Part shown: in pieces, positions 22,088 through 35,005 of the stretch
Numbering within the stretch: position 1 is the first letter of the stretch
How the letters are laid out: the number at the start of each line of letters is the position of its first letter
From: Anadara kagoshimensis
Lineage: Eukaryota > Mollusca > Bivalvia > Arcoida > Arcidae
DNA length: 64,000 bases
Direction: 5' to 3'
Assembly (NCBI GenBank): GCA_021292105.1
Contig: CM037865.1
Location: 72,343,356 to 72,407,355 of the forward strand
Made by a program: the position numbers and the translations under genes
Notes under the pieces: generated by a model
Databases searched by the model: none
What the model was told of the DNA's origin: nothing
What the model saw: only the letters and a program-made list of their open reading frames with translations

Positions 22088-22137
<50 letters not shown>
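22051..22137. repeat. Compound (GT)n(GA)n(GT)n microsatellite
   Basis: A GT run, then a GA run of about 27 bp, then a GT run of about 47 bp. Confidence 0.95.
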
Positions 22138-22139
<2 letters not shown>

Positions 22140-22371
22140 GAAAGAGAGCCGTCCGATAAACAAAAAATAACAAAACACAGTTTCTGCTATTAATATTAAC
22201 AAAATTTAATCATACCACATCACCAGGTTGAATTAATCACTTAAAACAATAAATATATGAAATTTATAAAATTTACAACTTAAAACATCACTATATTAAA
22301 GTGTCTTATTTGATAATGAAGAATTAATTAAATACAAATAACAGTTAGAAGATATAACAATAATTCTATAT

Positions 22372-22535
22372 AGTACATCACAGTAAAAAGATGGAGGGTA
22401 ACAATTATACTATAGTACATCACAGTAACAACATGATTAAGTCTATGTAGGACATCACAGAAACAATGTGATTAATTCTATGTAGGACATCACAGAAACA
22501 ATGTGATTAAATCTATGTAGGACATCACAGAAATT
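22372..22535. repeat. 35-bp minisatellite, four to five units
   Basis: The unit GGACATCACAGAAACAATGT followed by GATTAATTCTATGTA repeats at 35 bp (22450, 22485, 22520), with diverged units upstream. Confidence 0.8.
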
Positions 22536-22559
22536 AATGAGGTTGAAATGAGGTAATGT

Positions 22560-23790
22560 TAAGGACATAAATATATATACTATATTATTTTATTTCACCA
22601 GTTTCACCACTTAGTCTCATCCATACCTCAAAAGGTTTATGCGGAGCTACAATTTACAAACATGTACATGTATTGTAATAGAGCTCGTCAGCATACCATG
22701 TGATATGTAACATTGGTGCAGAACTATTATTTCCCATATAATTTGACATTTTCCCCTAAAAATTACATTATTCCACTGATTTTTGATGTAAATGCTTTTC
22801 ATATTATTTCATAGAAATACTGATATTGAGTTTTTGATCACACGGTTTGCTGGTGAACTCACCATTAAAGATTGTTACAATAATGTACAGAATAAATTTT
22901 ACAATTCTATTAAAAAGGATTATAAACACATGGTTTTTAATGTATATGTGTTTTCCATACATTGAAATTTTGTTTATGTGCAGGTATATTTCTCCAAAAT
23001 CAAAATATTTCATAAATACTTCAGCTTTGTTTTCATAATTTTTTAAGTAAGCTAAGCATATGCACAAATCTTATGAGTTATGGCTGAAACTGATCAAATT
23101 TTTAATCATAATTTGTCTCAAGTTTAAAAATGTATCATGCCCCAAACTCCCAAGTTTTAAATTATTTTGTTTTGATAAGAAAAACATAAACTGTCTTGCA
23201 CCACAGCTAAGATATGTTTTTGTACTAATGTCTACTTTGGGTGTGATGGACAATGATAAACTAGTACAAAATGAAATGAGACAATGAATTGTATGTTAGT
23301 AGTTTTGATTTGGATTTTAGCTGATCAGTTAATGTGACCTTGTTGTTTGTTAAGAAATTGCTTAACAAAACCAGTGAATTGTTAATTATTAATTTTCAAA
23401 CGATTGAAACAGGTGTCCAGAATATAAAGATGTGTTCACAATGTGTAAGCAGTATTACAAGAGACAGATCATGAAGAGAATATGAGTATCAAAACTAAGA
23501 GAAACTTTATGATATCCTTAAATAATTTAATTAAAATTTGTTTATACAACAGAACACAATACAAAACAATGGAGACCACGTGACCAATTTTTTTTCTTTA
23601 TACCTCAATAAAAAAAAATCTAGATTAGCTCCGCCCACTTGCCCCATTTTGGCTGATTATAAAAAAACAATCGGGTCATATTCATCCGCCTCATGATGAC
23701 TATCGATGTAGATATTATTTGTTTCAGATTTTTTTTGTGTTTTTTTGTTAATTTCTTGAATAATTAAAGAATGTCTGAATTAAATTATAA
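22560..23790. other. No gene recognised
   Basis: AT-rich unique DNA. The open frames at 22804-23067 (minus) and 23060-23287 (plus) are low-complexity and overlap frames on the other strand. I see no motif or splice support. Confidence 0.45.
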
Positions 23791-23792
23791 GA

Positions 23793-23936
23793 AATAACTG
23801 TGATATTATTTTTTTTATTGGTGTATAAAAGAAAAAACGATTTGCACACTTTTAAATAATGCGCTATGCGCATTATTCAGTGTGCAAATCGTTTTTTCTT
23901 TTATACACCAATAAAAAAAATAATATCACAGTTATT
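23793..23936. mobile_element. 144-bp near-perfect palindrome (fold-back element)
   Basis: The left arm starts AATAACTGTGATATTATTTT and the right arm ends AATAATATCACAGTTATT. The arms run through GTGTATAAAAGAAAAAACGA and TTTGCACAC and meet at GCGC-TAT-GCGC around 23865. The only visible asymmetry is a few bases next to the centre (TTTTA against TG). Such arms suggest a hairpin MITE or a recent inverted duplication. Target duplications are not clear. Confidence 0.8.
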
Positions 23937-24361
23937 CCTTAATTAATGTAATAAAACATATGTCGAATGATTTAAATGTTTGTGGAGGAAACCAAATAAA
24001 CACAAGTAACTTTTGAAAACTAAGGGAGATAATTCTGTTTTACAAGATCCTTTCCAAGGACTGGAATCTATCTTGATCTCAAAGCTTGTTCCTACAAATA
24101 TTTATAACAGTCACCACATACTATAAATTAAGTGTACTTTGTCATGGTTTCATTACTACTTCTCTGATCAGTTGATATTAAAATGGATAATCTGTCATCT
24201 ACTTTCCAGTCTTATATATTTAAAGATAATTTAGAACTTCTAAATTGGAAGCATGTATATACTTTGTTCCAAGTTAGCTTGAAACTTTCATCTAAATTTT
24301 TGAGAAGTAACCAAGACTAAAATTTAACTCTGAATGACCTATGATTATACCAATGTATTTG

Positions 24362-24490
24362 ATAAGGCTTATAGACTGGTTTCCTGTCAGGGCTTACAGA
24401 CTGGCTCCCTGCCAGGGCTTATAGACAGATTCTCTATAAGATCTTATAGAATGACTCCCTATCAGGGCTTATAGACTTGGCCCCTGTAAA
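24362..24490. repeat. About 32-bp minisatellite, four diverged units
   Basis: GGCTTATAGACTGGTTTCCT, GGCTTACAGACTGGCTCCCT and later variants recur at about 31-33 bp. Confidence 0.7.
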
Positions 24491-24631
24491 GACTTAATAG
24501 ATATGCTTACTGTGCAGTTATCGTCAAAAGTCTAGTCAAGCAGATCAAAGCTCAAGACTGTTAAAAGATGAACACATGTGAATTACAGACCAATAAATAC
24601 TTAAACACAATAGGAAACAGCAAACCAAGTA

Positions 24632-25521
24632 CAGTTGACTCTCGTTATCTCGAACTCGACGGGGAAATGCAAAAAGTTCGACTTATCCGGAGTTCGAGAT
24701 AACCGATGTTAAAAACGACAACAAAAGGGAAGTAACTCGTACACGCCTACCGGAAGTCGCTTTCGGTTTTATCTGGTCAAACTGTATATTGCCGGTTTCT
24801 CCTATATCGTATGTATTCAAACATGATATATACAAACTGCATTATTTATTATTTGCATTTATAATTGAGAATGTAGTATATAAAAAATCGGGAGATTATC
24901 TGTTACTTGTTATTAGCCGACAAATAGTGGAGTCCGCTTTGGTCTCCATACCAGTTTCGCTTTGTGTATTTTAATCATCCCAAGCTTCCGGTTGTATTGA
25001 GTAATGTTCACATCACACGTTTTCGGAAGCCATGTTCAGCTTGGCAGTAATTATAACACCTGCTAATCCCCATGATGGTTTAATTGCTTATGCAAGGGAT
25101 AATAATTAAGGGCTTAAGGAAATTGGGAGGTCAGTGCAATATTGTAATTTTAAAATCAACACGAGGCCGACAGTCAATTATTTTATTTTATTTCTACCAA
25201 AAAATCTGTAGGCGCTGACAAATTTGATTTCTCAAAATTTTTTGTTCGAGTAACAAATTAATTTTCCTAAATTTTTTGTTCGAGTTAACAAATTTAATTT
25301 TCCTAAATTTTTTGTTCGAGTTAACGAGTGTAATTTTCCTAGGATTTTCATTCAAGGGGACGAAAATATTGTTCGACTATCCGATAATTCGAGATATCCG
25401 AGTTCGAGATAACCGGAGTGATTTTGGTTTAATAAAGAACAACTTTGTTCGGACTTTTTAAAAAAGTTCGAGATATCCGGTAGTTCGAGATATCCGAGTT
25501 CGAGATAACGAGATTCAACTG
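24632..25521. mobile_element. pogo/Tigger-like non-autonomous DNA transposon
   Basis: The left end CAGTTGACTCTCGTTATCTC with GAACTCG and the right end CGAGTTCGAGATAACGAGAT with TCAACTG form inverted repeats of about 27 bp. TA lies on both sides (24630-24631, 25522-25523). CAGTNGANNCTCGNTAACTCG-type ends with TA duplications are typical of pogo/Tigger elements in the Tc1/mariner group. The 890-bp body has no transposase frame. It contains extra TTCGAGATA motifs near both ends and a three-unit array of about 37 bp (TTTTTTGTTCGAGTTAACAA) at 25210-25335. Confidence 0.8.
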
Positions 25522-25734
25522 TATCATTATTACAGCAATACAATAATAGTCTGACTTGAACACAACATAAAACACCATAAGTGATCACAGAATCATCATC
25601 TAATTGATAAAATGATACAATCTGGCCTAAAAACAACAGGAGAACATCAAATGTACTGATAACAATAGGATAACATTTAAGATTTTAACCTTGTAGAAAG
25701 TGTTGTTTTTTTAAACAAAGTGTTCATCGAGTGA

Positions 25735-26455
25735 GTGCTCTCACAGTGAGTACACACTAGTTAATGACCCACAAGTGAGTACACATTACTAAACCCCCAA
25801 CAAATAAAAAATTAAAATTGGAGTTTAGTGGGCTGAAAAGTTTGACTAAGTAAACATGTGAGTGTTCCAAGAGTGAGTGCCCCAAGATAGAGAACACACT
25901 GAGGTTCCTGCGATTGACTAAACATAGTTAATGTCCACACACTGACTACACATCAGTGAGTGTTCCTAGACTGAGTGCACACATGTGTGTATCTTAAGAT
26001 AGAGTAAACAAAAATTAGTATTCCGAGTGTGAGTACATATCAGAGAGTGTTTCTAGACTGAGTGCTTAAAGATTGAGTACACATGCCAAAGAGTGAGTGT
26101 TCATAAGTGTGTATCCTGAGTAAACAAAAATTAGTGTGAGTACACTTAAGTGAGTGTTCCAAGAGAGTGCCAAAAAGAGTAAGTACACTGTGAGTGTTCC
26201 GAGATTGAGTGCACTTTAATTAGTATAACCAAAGTGAATACACATCAGTGAGTGTTCCCAGTAAGTAAACATCAGTGAGTGTTTCCAGAGTGAGTACACA
26301 TAAGTGAGTGTTCCCAGAGTGAGTACATAACCCCCAAGAGTGAGAAAACACAGTGAGTATTCTGGTAATGAGGACAAATTTACTAGCTTCCTGAGAGGGA
26401 GAACACATCAGTGAGTGTTCTAAGTGAGTAAATATTGGTGAACACCAAAGAGTGA
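25735..26455. repeat. GTGAGT-rich minisatellite, diverged
   Basis: Short units of the type AGTGAGTGTTCC, AGAGTGAGTACACATC recur with variable spacing over 700 bp. Dozens of copies of GTGAGT are present. The frame at 26220-26408 on the minus strand is a product of the repetition. Confidence 0.75.
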
Positions 26456-27144
26456 GTGTCTACGTGTATTATGTGAAAATGCCATTTCTAATTTGTCACA
26501 ACTGTTCACCTGGTCACACTACATCATTACTGGAAATGTGAGTTATATATGTGAACATGAAAAATAATGAGTCCTAGAAAAAAAGCAAATAACAGGACTG
26601 GTCAATGATTCTTTCAGACTTCACCTGTGCACTTAACAATATAGGCAAACAACACTGACCTGTCCGTTTGACCTTTCATTACGAATATTCATATCCATCC
26701 AATACATAGGTAGTAGTGGGATTCGCACTTACAAGATAAGTGATTATTGATCTCATTACGAATACAAAAACTAACCACATGTGATACCTATATATAAATG
26801 CAGTCGCCCATAATAAATATTTAAATTAAAGGTCAAAAGGACAGGTCAAAGTTGTTTACCTATACCTACCATAATTGTTTGTTGACAGGGTTTTCCAGTG
26901 GTTGTAGAACATGCTGCCATCTTGATTTCTGGAAATCACATTGTTTACTAACATTTTACTGGAAAATGTCAAAGCTAATGAGATTCCGTAATCTATGGAA
27001 TAAATAATTCCATACAAGAAGGATAACACTGGTGGCACAGGTAGAATCCCATTTGTCCTAAAATTCTTAATTTGTACATAGATGTTTTTGAAGAGGTAAT
27101 AACAGTTACAAATATACATGATGAAAGTGATAACCAAGGTGTTA

Positions 27145-27620
27145 ACATAATGACATTGATCACCATAGTTTACCATGATGGCAGTGGTTACCATGGTGTC
27201 ATCATGATGGCAGTGGTTACCATGGTGTTAATATGGTGACAGTGGTTACCATGGTGTCAACATGATGACAGTGGTTACCATGGTGTTATTATGATGGCAG
27301 TGGTCACCATGGTGTCATCATGATGGCAGTACTTACCATGGTGTTTACATGATGACAGTGGTAACCATAGTGTTTACATGATGGTAGTGGTTACTGTAGT
27401 GTTAATATGATGACAGTGATTAGCATTGTGTTTACATGGTGACAGTGGTTACCATGGTGTTAATATCATGACTGAATACCATGGTGTTTACATGATGATA
27501 ATTGTTACCATAGTGTTAATATGATGACAGTTATTAGCATTGTGTTTACATGGCGACAGTGGTTACCATGGTTTTAATATCATGACTGGTTACCATGGTG
27601 TTTATATGGTAGTAGTTACT
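27145..27620. repeat. About 30-bp minisatellite with CCATGG core
   Basis: Roughly 15 units follow TGGTTACCATGGTGTTAATA and TGATGACAG, with variants CACCATGGTGTCATCATG. The GGTTACCATGG/CCATGGTG core is partly self-complementary. Unit length varies by a few bases. Confidence 0.85.
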
Positions 27621-28174
27621 ATGGTGCTGTAAAACAGGTGAAGCTTAGTACAACAAATGAACAATGCACTATTTAGAGATACATGGTTTAAGAATGAAAT
27701 TCTGCATTTACCATAAAAACAAATATTTAAGGTATAAAAGTCTAAAATAGCAAAACTGTACAAAAGTGAAAAATTGGATACAAAAATTTATTTAACAAAT
27801 AATTATGGGTACATTTTGATTGTGGATATTTATAAATTATGAATAAATGTATATAAGACTGTTTTTCATTCAAATGATCTAAATTCTCAATATTATTAAT
27901 GGTATCAGTAACTCATTCATAGTGACTGCTGATTGGATATATGGATACCTGAACTTTATCAATATATTTTAAAACTTTTGGATTAGATTCTACTGAATTC
28001 TGAAATTCACTGCACTTATTTATGCATTACTAAATGTGATGTTCTTGTTCAAATATTTAATTGCCAAATATTGCTCAATTTGTTGTTTATAATCGATACA
28101 ATGCTCAATGTGATGCCTGTATGATATAATGGGGTTTGCCGGCATACCAAGTGATTAATATCCCATACGTTTGT

Positions 28175-28325
28175 ATTATCAAAAACAAACATACTTATCC
28201 ATGTCCTAACCTCAATCCAGGAGCAAAGTAAAAACTTTGGAACTGACAAGTCAGGTTAGACATGTGAACTTCCACCAGGTAAGTGAGGCCAGGTGCTCCA
28301 GAAGGGTAAGCACCTCTTGTAATTC
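28175..28325 (+). mobile_element. Repeat family R1, short plus-strand copy
   Basis: One core unit (AACAAACATACTTATCCATG) is followed by GCAAAGTAAAAACTTTGGAA, CTGACAAGTCAGGTTAGACA, TGTGAACTTCCACCAGGTAA and GGTGCTCCAGAAGGGTAAGC, ending near CACCTCTTGT. It matches 35990-36130 closely. Confidence 0.7.
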
Positions 28326-31300
28326 CAAGATTTACATAATTTTTAGAGGAAATAAATAATTCCATATCCATTTCATGCCTTGCACCATTGTATGGAGCAT
28401 GCAGGTGGTATGCAGGTAAACCTCATTAACATCATTACAGGTGATTTAATCTATTGATACTGTCAACGATAAGGTTGGTTTCTGACTTGAAAGGGGAAAA
28501 ATAAAAAAAAAAGCAATGGACATCTCAAAATATTAAATACCCACCCACCTACTTAATTACTCATGTCACTAATTACAAAACAACAATGACCAGATACATG
28601 TACAATATGTACTACGCCTACTTATAAATGTTATGTCGCCATGGTAACAAAAACTTACCATTTACTATTTGTAAAATAACACATAATTTCAGATTTATTG
28701 TAACTTCATTATAACATTTAATTTAATAACAATATTCACATACACAACATAATCCACAGATTTTTTTAACTGAATATATGAAATCTTTATCATAAAATTT
28801 TTTACTTGAAGCATTAAACTTTTTTTTAAATGAGTTATCTCCTTTTCAAAATGCTGCCACTTAAAAACTATAATAATTTGGTCCCATACACAACCAAAAT
28901 TTGGTTTTAACTTTTAAGATTTCAAATAGTTAAGATGATAAAAATAAGAGAATTTTTGTGCAAATGAAATCTTCCTTGAATAAAAAGCAAACAATGAACA
29001 ATGTTAGTTTTCAAATTTTTCTGTAGCCAAAATAACATTTGAGGAGAGCAAAAATGAGACCAGAGATATTTGTTCTATTCAAGTTGTGTGCTATCAGATT
29101 AAATACTAAACAATATTAAGTAATCACTCATATCCCTTCTCTGAAATGTAAAATTGGATCTATCAGATAAAATAGTAAGGCCAACTTCTAGTTTTAGTAT
29201 TCAATATATATTAAATTTCTCAGTTACGTAGTTTGGGACGACCTTCTTGAAAATAATTTTCTACTCCTACAATCTAAAAAGTCTGTACAACATTTTATAA
29301 ATCACTCAATGATCATCATCAAAATATATCTGCCAATATTGTTGACTACAGATAATCTTTGTTTTAGTGATATTCTGGTAGGTTATATTGAGTGACTCTT
29401 ACACATGCATTTCATAAGAATAACATCATTGTATCATATCCTAACTGGAAACATCCAAAACAAAAATCATTGTAACACTTTTGAATGATTACAAAGATTT
29501 TTGATAAAAACAGACTGCCTGAGAATTCTCAAATGGTATATTGCCTTTTGTCTTAAAGCTATATAAGCTATTATGACGTAATTCCATCTCTCTCGGTGGA
29601 GAATTGGAGATAAGCTATTATAACTCAAATCAACTTAGTAAATACTTACGTGTAGTTACCAACCATTTTGTTTGGCTAAAATAACTACCAAATTCAGGTA
29701 GTTTCCCTGGGAAAAATGACTAAAATTCCCAATTTACATGACCATTAAAATTCCCAAACACAACAGTCATACACTAGCAAATTAAGTGTAGTTGTCCTTA
29801 ACCCGCAGAATCTCGGGTATTGCTGCAATATCACATCTTGTAACGAGAATAAAACTATTGCAAACATATCATAGTACGGTTTGCTATATTTCAGAACTTT
29901 AATTTTCCCAATCTTAAAGACTGAAGTTAGTTTTTAAAAGTGTAACAAAATCACTGGCTACCAAACAATTAAACATACATTGCACATTATATAATCACAA
30001 GTCATACAATATCAATGTCAATTTTAAATAAATTTACATATTAGTTTTTTTGTGAAAAATATCCATAATTTATTATCACAATACATGAAGAAAAAACAAA
30101 AATTGTCCAATAAATTAATTTATCACTATATAGATATAAATATTATGAAAATATCTTGTGTACAAAGTGAAAAAATGTACAGATAGACTGACATACTGAC
30201 AGACTTAAATCGTACATACCTACAGACATACATACATACCCGCTATAAATAGCACCTGACTAAACCAAATTAACAATTAACAGACAATAAAATTTTTACT
30301 AATTAAACAATCTTATCTACACTTAATGAGGTATATTATTAAAGTTTTATATTTAATACAAGAGTGTAATTTGACATCACTAATCTAACAATATGTTACA
30401 TCAGAGTTATCTCCCTTTGACTATATCTCAAAACTCCACCAACAGGTGATTCCAAATCCATTGATTATTCACTGGAGATGAACTAGAGTTTTTGACACAT
30501 TTGAAATAAATTTTACATCTTTTTTAATCATAAGTTAATACTAAAATAAGGACAGACATGTTGATAAATTTATCAGTCAATTTATTTACCATCAGTTACA
30601 TTAGTATTTTGTTAGACTGAAGTCAATGTAAGAGCTTCAATGAGGATCATCCAAGCACCATTAGGCTACTAGTATGTACCAGAAACTTAATACAAGATAC
30701 TTGACTTTCAATGACATTGTAATACATATATATGTTCCAATGAAAAAACAATTTCTTGTTTTACCTACAATTTAAATTCTATGTAAAATTTTTGAATTTT
30801 TTTCATAAAAACATTTAAGATGACTTTATCCAGTCATTCTTAACTTTTTAATTTAAACATTTGATTTCAATGGAGAGTGCAAATTAAAATGTTTCCCATT
30901 TTCAACCTGGAATGCGGGCATTACTAAGATCACTCACTGAAATAAGTTGCCTGTAATTCTCTGAAAATATAGATTAAAACACCCCTGGTACATGGAGAAC
31001 CTTAATCTAGTTATCCTTAGCATAATGGTGAGTGCTTGGATGAACCTCTAAATACATAAACAATGAGAATTGACGTGGAACGATTACAGGACTTGATCAT
31101 TTAAATGTTATTCTATACGTTTGACAACGGAATAAGTATAGAATAAATTTCTCTATCCGCGTACCACTTGGTGGCGTGATTGTATTTTCACGGTGTTTAT
31201 AAAGATAATTGCACGGGTTTTTTGTCAGTTGGTCAACACACTGGGTAGAACACAGCTTGCTTATTTGTATGTTTATTTTTGTAAAAAAAAAAAAAAAACA

Positions 31301-31959
31301 TTCATGTCGTAAATGTAAAAGTAAAAAATTCAGTGGTACTCGGTAATAAATCTTAGTGCATTGTAGAATATTCAGTATGTGTTATAGTTGTTTTTGCACC
31401 AAGCGGGTAGTAGTGTTACATTGAGAACTATCAAGGTGATCAACTACATTTTAGCAGCAAAATACTGTTTCTACAGAAAATGCGATGTAATGACATCATA
31501 ATTTTTTATGAATTTGGTAATTTTTTGGGAAACATAAGCTGAACTTCATGACAACTAAATAATCTGGTCCTGATATTGATTCATGCCAAATTTCCCTCAT
31601 TGGTTTCTATAGAAACTGGTATACAAAAAAAGAAGTATGTGTAAGTTGAGTCGTGACTTTACTTATGATATTCTGACTCATGGTATGGTGATAATTTTCA
31701 TTAGATGGATAACATTGAAGATTTATTGCCATAAAAAAGAGAAATACAGGGGAAATATGTGTCAAGTAAAAAGACACTGAAATGACTAAATTCTTCATTA
31801 TATTATATATTTTTACAAAGTTTTAATTTAAAATGAAAAGGGCACTTATAAGTAAAACCACAACCAGAATTTATATATGTAGATGACATTCAGATACTAA
31901 AACACCCATGTCTGATTACAAACTCATCTTAAGTAGGCAGACAGCCATGTAATACAGGT
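28326..31959. other. No gene recognised; contains one possible inverted-repeat element
   Basis: This is AT-rich sequence with frequent stops. The only structure I can point to is at 30642-31048. GAGGATCATCCAAGCACCAT near the left edge is matched in inverted orientation by ATGGTGAGTGCTTGGATGAA-CCTC at the right, with further weak pairing inside (ATGTACC). That could be an old MITE of about 400 bp. No target duplication is seen. Confidence 0.35.
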
Positions 31960-33110
31960 AGTCTTATAGTACAGGTGGTCTTTTAACACAGGAGGTCTTG
32001 TATTACAGGAAGTCCTATTAGCTGTATTACAAGATTACCTGTATTAGTTGACTAGTTATAACACAGGTAGTCTTGTATTACAGGTATAAGTTATAAGACT
32101 AGCTGTATTACAAGATTACCTGTATTAGCAGACTAGTTATAACACAGGTAGTTTTGTATTACAGGTATAAGTTATAAGACTAGCTGTATTACAAGATTAC
32201 CCATATTAGCAGACAAGTTATAACACAGGTAGTCTTGTATTACAGGTATAAGTTATAAGACTAGCTGTATTACAAGATTACCTGTATTAGCAGACTAGTT
32301 ATGACACAGGTAGTCTTGTATTACAGGTATAAGTTATAAGACTAGCTGTATTACAAGATTACCTGTATTAGCAGACTAGTTATGACACAGGTAGTCTTGT
32401 ATTACAGGTATAAGTTATAAGACTAGCTGTATTACAAGATTACCTGTATTAGCAGACTAGTTATGACACAGGTAGTCTTGTATTACAGGTATAAGTTATA
32501 AGACTAGCTGTATTACAAGATTACCTGTATTAGCAGACTAGTTATGACACAGGTAGTCTTGTATTACAGGTATAAGTTATAAGACTAGCTGTATTACAAG
32601 ATTACCTGTTTTAGCAGACTAGTTATGACACAGGTAGTCTTGTATTACAGGTATAAGTTATAAGACTAGATGAATTACAAGATTACCTGTATTAGCAGAC
32701 TAGTTATAACACAGGTAGTTTTGTATTACAGGTATAAGTTATAAGACTAGCTGTATTACAAGATTACCTGTATTAGCAGACTAGTTATGACACAGGTAGT
32801 CTTGTATTACAGGTATAAGTTATAAGACTAGCTGTATTACAAGATTACCTGTATTAGCAGACTAGTTATGACACAGGTAGTCTTGTATTACAGGTATAAG
32901 TTATAAGACTAGCTGTATTACAAGATTACCTGTATTAGCAGACTAGTTATGACACAGGTAGTCTTGTATTACAGGTATAAGTTATAAGACTAGATGAATT
33001 ACAAGATTACCTGTATTAGCAGACTAGTTATAACACAGGTAGTTTTGTATTACAGGTATAAGTTATAAGACTAGATGAATTACAAGATTACCTGTATTAC
33101 TAGACTGTAT
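31960..33110. repeat. 81-bp satellite-like array, 13 exact-length units
   Basis: The anchor CAGGTATAAGTTATAAGAC starts at 32081 and recurs every 81 bp to 33053, twelve steps without an indel. Degenerate partial units lie before 32081. Inside each unit CTTGTATTACAGGTA is followed by TAGCTGTATTACAAG, an imperfect dyad spanning about 44 bp, and a second dyad involves TTACCTGTATTAG. Variant positions (AGCTGTATT or AGATGAATT; TCTTG or TTTTG) mark units 8, 12 and 13. Confidence 0.93.
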
Positions 33111-34814
33111 AGTCTTGTGAAGCAGACAGCAGTAAAATATAGGTAGGCCTATGACATGCCATCAGTGAGAGGGTAATTGTCTTGAAGATTTTTCATGAGA
33201 GATTGTACATGTATTATATTCTTTTGACCATTTTTCATGTATACATTTTTTTTATCCAAAAACTTCCTTTGGAAATGTGGTAAAATAAGACATACTAGTT
33301 AAAACATTTTGAATTATTTGTATTACCAGTAAACCCTAAGTCTTTTCATTGGTACTTCATCTGGTTATGGTTATATACTGGTACTAATTATTTCACTTCT
33401 AACATGAACACAAGTTCTACACCAGAAATCTTTGCAGTAGTTCTTTATATATACTGGTTCTAATTTTAATTCTAACATGGAAACAATGTTTACTTTTGGT
33501 AAGAGAAGAGCTATTTATTCTTACTTAACATTAAATAAAGCTAAAACATTATATGGGAATTTTTATTTTTATTTTTTTCCAATTTTATAAAAATCAATGT
33601 GTTAATTTTTACTATATCAAAATGTGGTCCCTAATTCAATCCTGTATCCACATCTAACACAATACCATTAACTAGGTTTTTACTTCTATAACGAACAATA
33701 ACAGTGATACTGCCATAACTAAAACATCATTGTACTGTAGTTTTCAATTCCAAGCTTTCATGTGTTTTAGAATAGAGGCAATACTGATAATCTCAGAGAG
33801 TAAGAAGTGGTCCAGGTATATGTCAAGCTTTCATGTGATTTGGAATTAAGGCACCTTAAGCATAATTAAAAATCACTATCAGTTTGTGAAAAGTGAGTCA
33901 AGCATACATGGAGTTTTCATGTGTTTTAGAATAGAGGTACCTTAAACATACCAGATCGGGAGAAGTGGGCCAGGCCCTCTATTAGATTGAGTGAGAAGTG
34001 GGGTTGACTTTATCAGATCATGAGAAGTAAGCCAGCCAGGCATACATCATTTTACATGATCATAGTTTTGCTACATTGGTGCGATATGACATTATAAATG
34101 ACACATAATTAATTATTACAATGAATATCCTACACATAATGTATAACAATATCTGTAATGGTACTGTTGCATTATTAGTGCTTTGGACTTCACATGGTGG
34201 TTGGGTGGGTTAAACATTGAAGTTTCCATGGCGATGTGCTGCAGTTTCCATGGCTACGTGCTGTATTTCCTCTCAGCTCCCCTGATTATACATATTGAAT
34301 TCTGTTGTATCCTGAATGATAACAAAACAAAACTACTAAACAAAATAATAACAAACAAATTATAACAGTTCTAGAAATGAATGTTTAATACATAATAAGC
34401 AATGATTCAGTATTTCTCAGCTTGCAACAGCATAACCCAATTCAATTCTGTATACTAGGATTTGGACACTACTTTATTTTTCTTTTCTTTTTAACTGTTT
34501 TATTACTTTCTGTCTATGTATGTAGTCATTATCTAAATAACAACCCCCTCTAATTTTCTCATTTTTTCCTCTATAGTTTTTCATATCCTTTTTACTTTAT
34601 AGATATATTTGAAACATTATTTATCATACATGGTTATGTTTCATTGTCACCCTTCAAAGAAATTTCTTACGTAGCGCCTGCGGCTCAGGGTACATAAATC
34701 TTTGACTGGGTACATGGGGCCGTGTAACCTGCAAAAGCCCTGTATAACTTATAATATCCATGAAATCTGTTTTACAAATTACAAAACCAATGCATCTTCA
34801 CTATTCACTAGATA
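33111..34814. other. No gene recognised; degenerate repeats at 33745-34040
   Basis: Within this AT-rich stretch, CAAGCTTTCATGTGTTTTAG, AAGCTTTCATGTGATTTGGA and TTTTCATGTGTTTTAGAATA recur with GAGAAGTGGGCCAGG-like pieces, giving about three diverged units. No exon is recognised. Confidence 0.4.
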
Positions 34815-35005
34815 TAAATCTTAGAGGCTGAGTGGTCTTATGTATGCTTACAGATCACGAAGCCCCTCACAGTCTAGGTTTGAATCCCACACAGTTTGTC
34901 AGTTTTCTTGTCGATGGTGGTTTCCTTCAGTCACCTCCACCATTCCAGAACTTACTGTCTCAATATGAGAGAATGAATCTTGACTGGGGAATTAAACACC
35001 ATTAC
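34815..35005 (+). mobile_element. Second SINE type, tRNA-Leu/Ser-like head, plus strand
   Basis: GGCTGAGTGGTCTTATGTAT resembles the A box of a long-variable-arm tRNA and GGTTTGAATCCCACAC the B box. The body has GGTTTCCTTCAGTCACCTCC, and the tail TCTCAATATGAGAGAATGAA leads to AATTAAACACCATTACA. The tail is related to the other SINE type, but head and body differ. Similar copies are at 45700-45915 and 63590-63815. Confidence 0.6.

Noticed and set aside
31960..33110. CRISPR-like array
   Set aside because: Units are contiguous 81-bp repeats with no unique spacers, in a eukaryotic context without cas genes.
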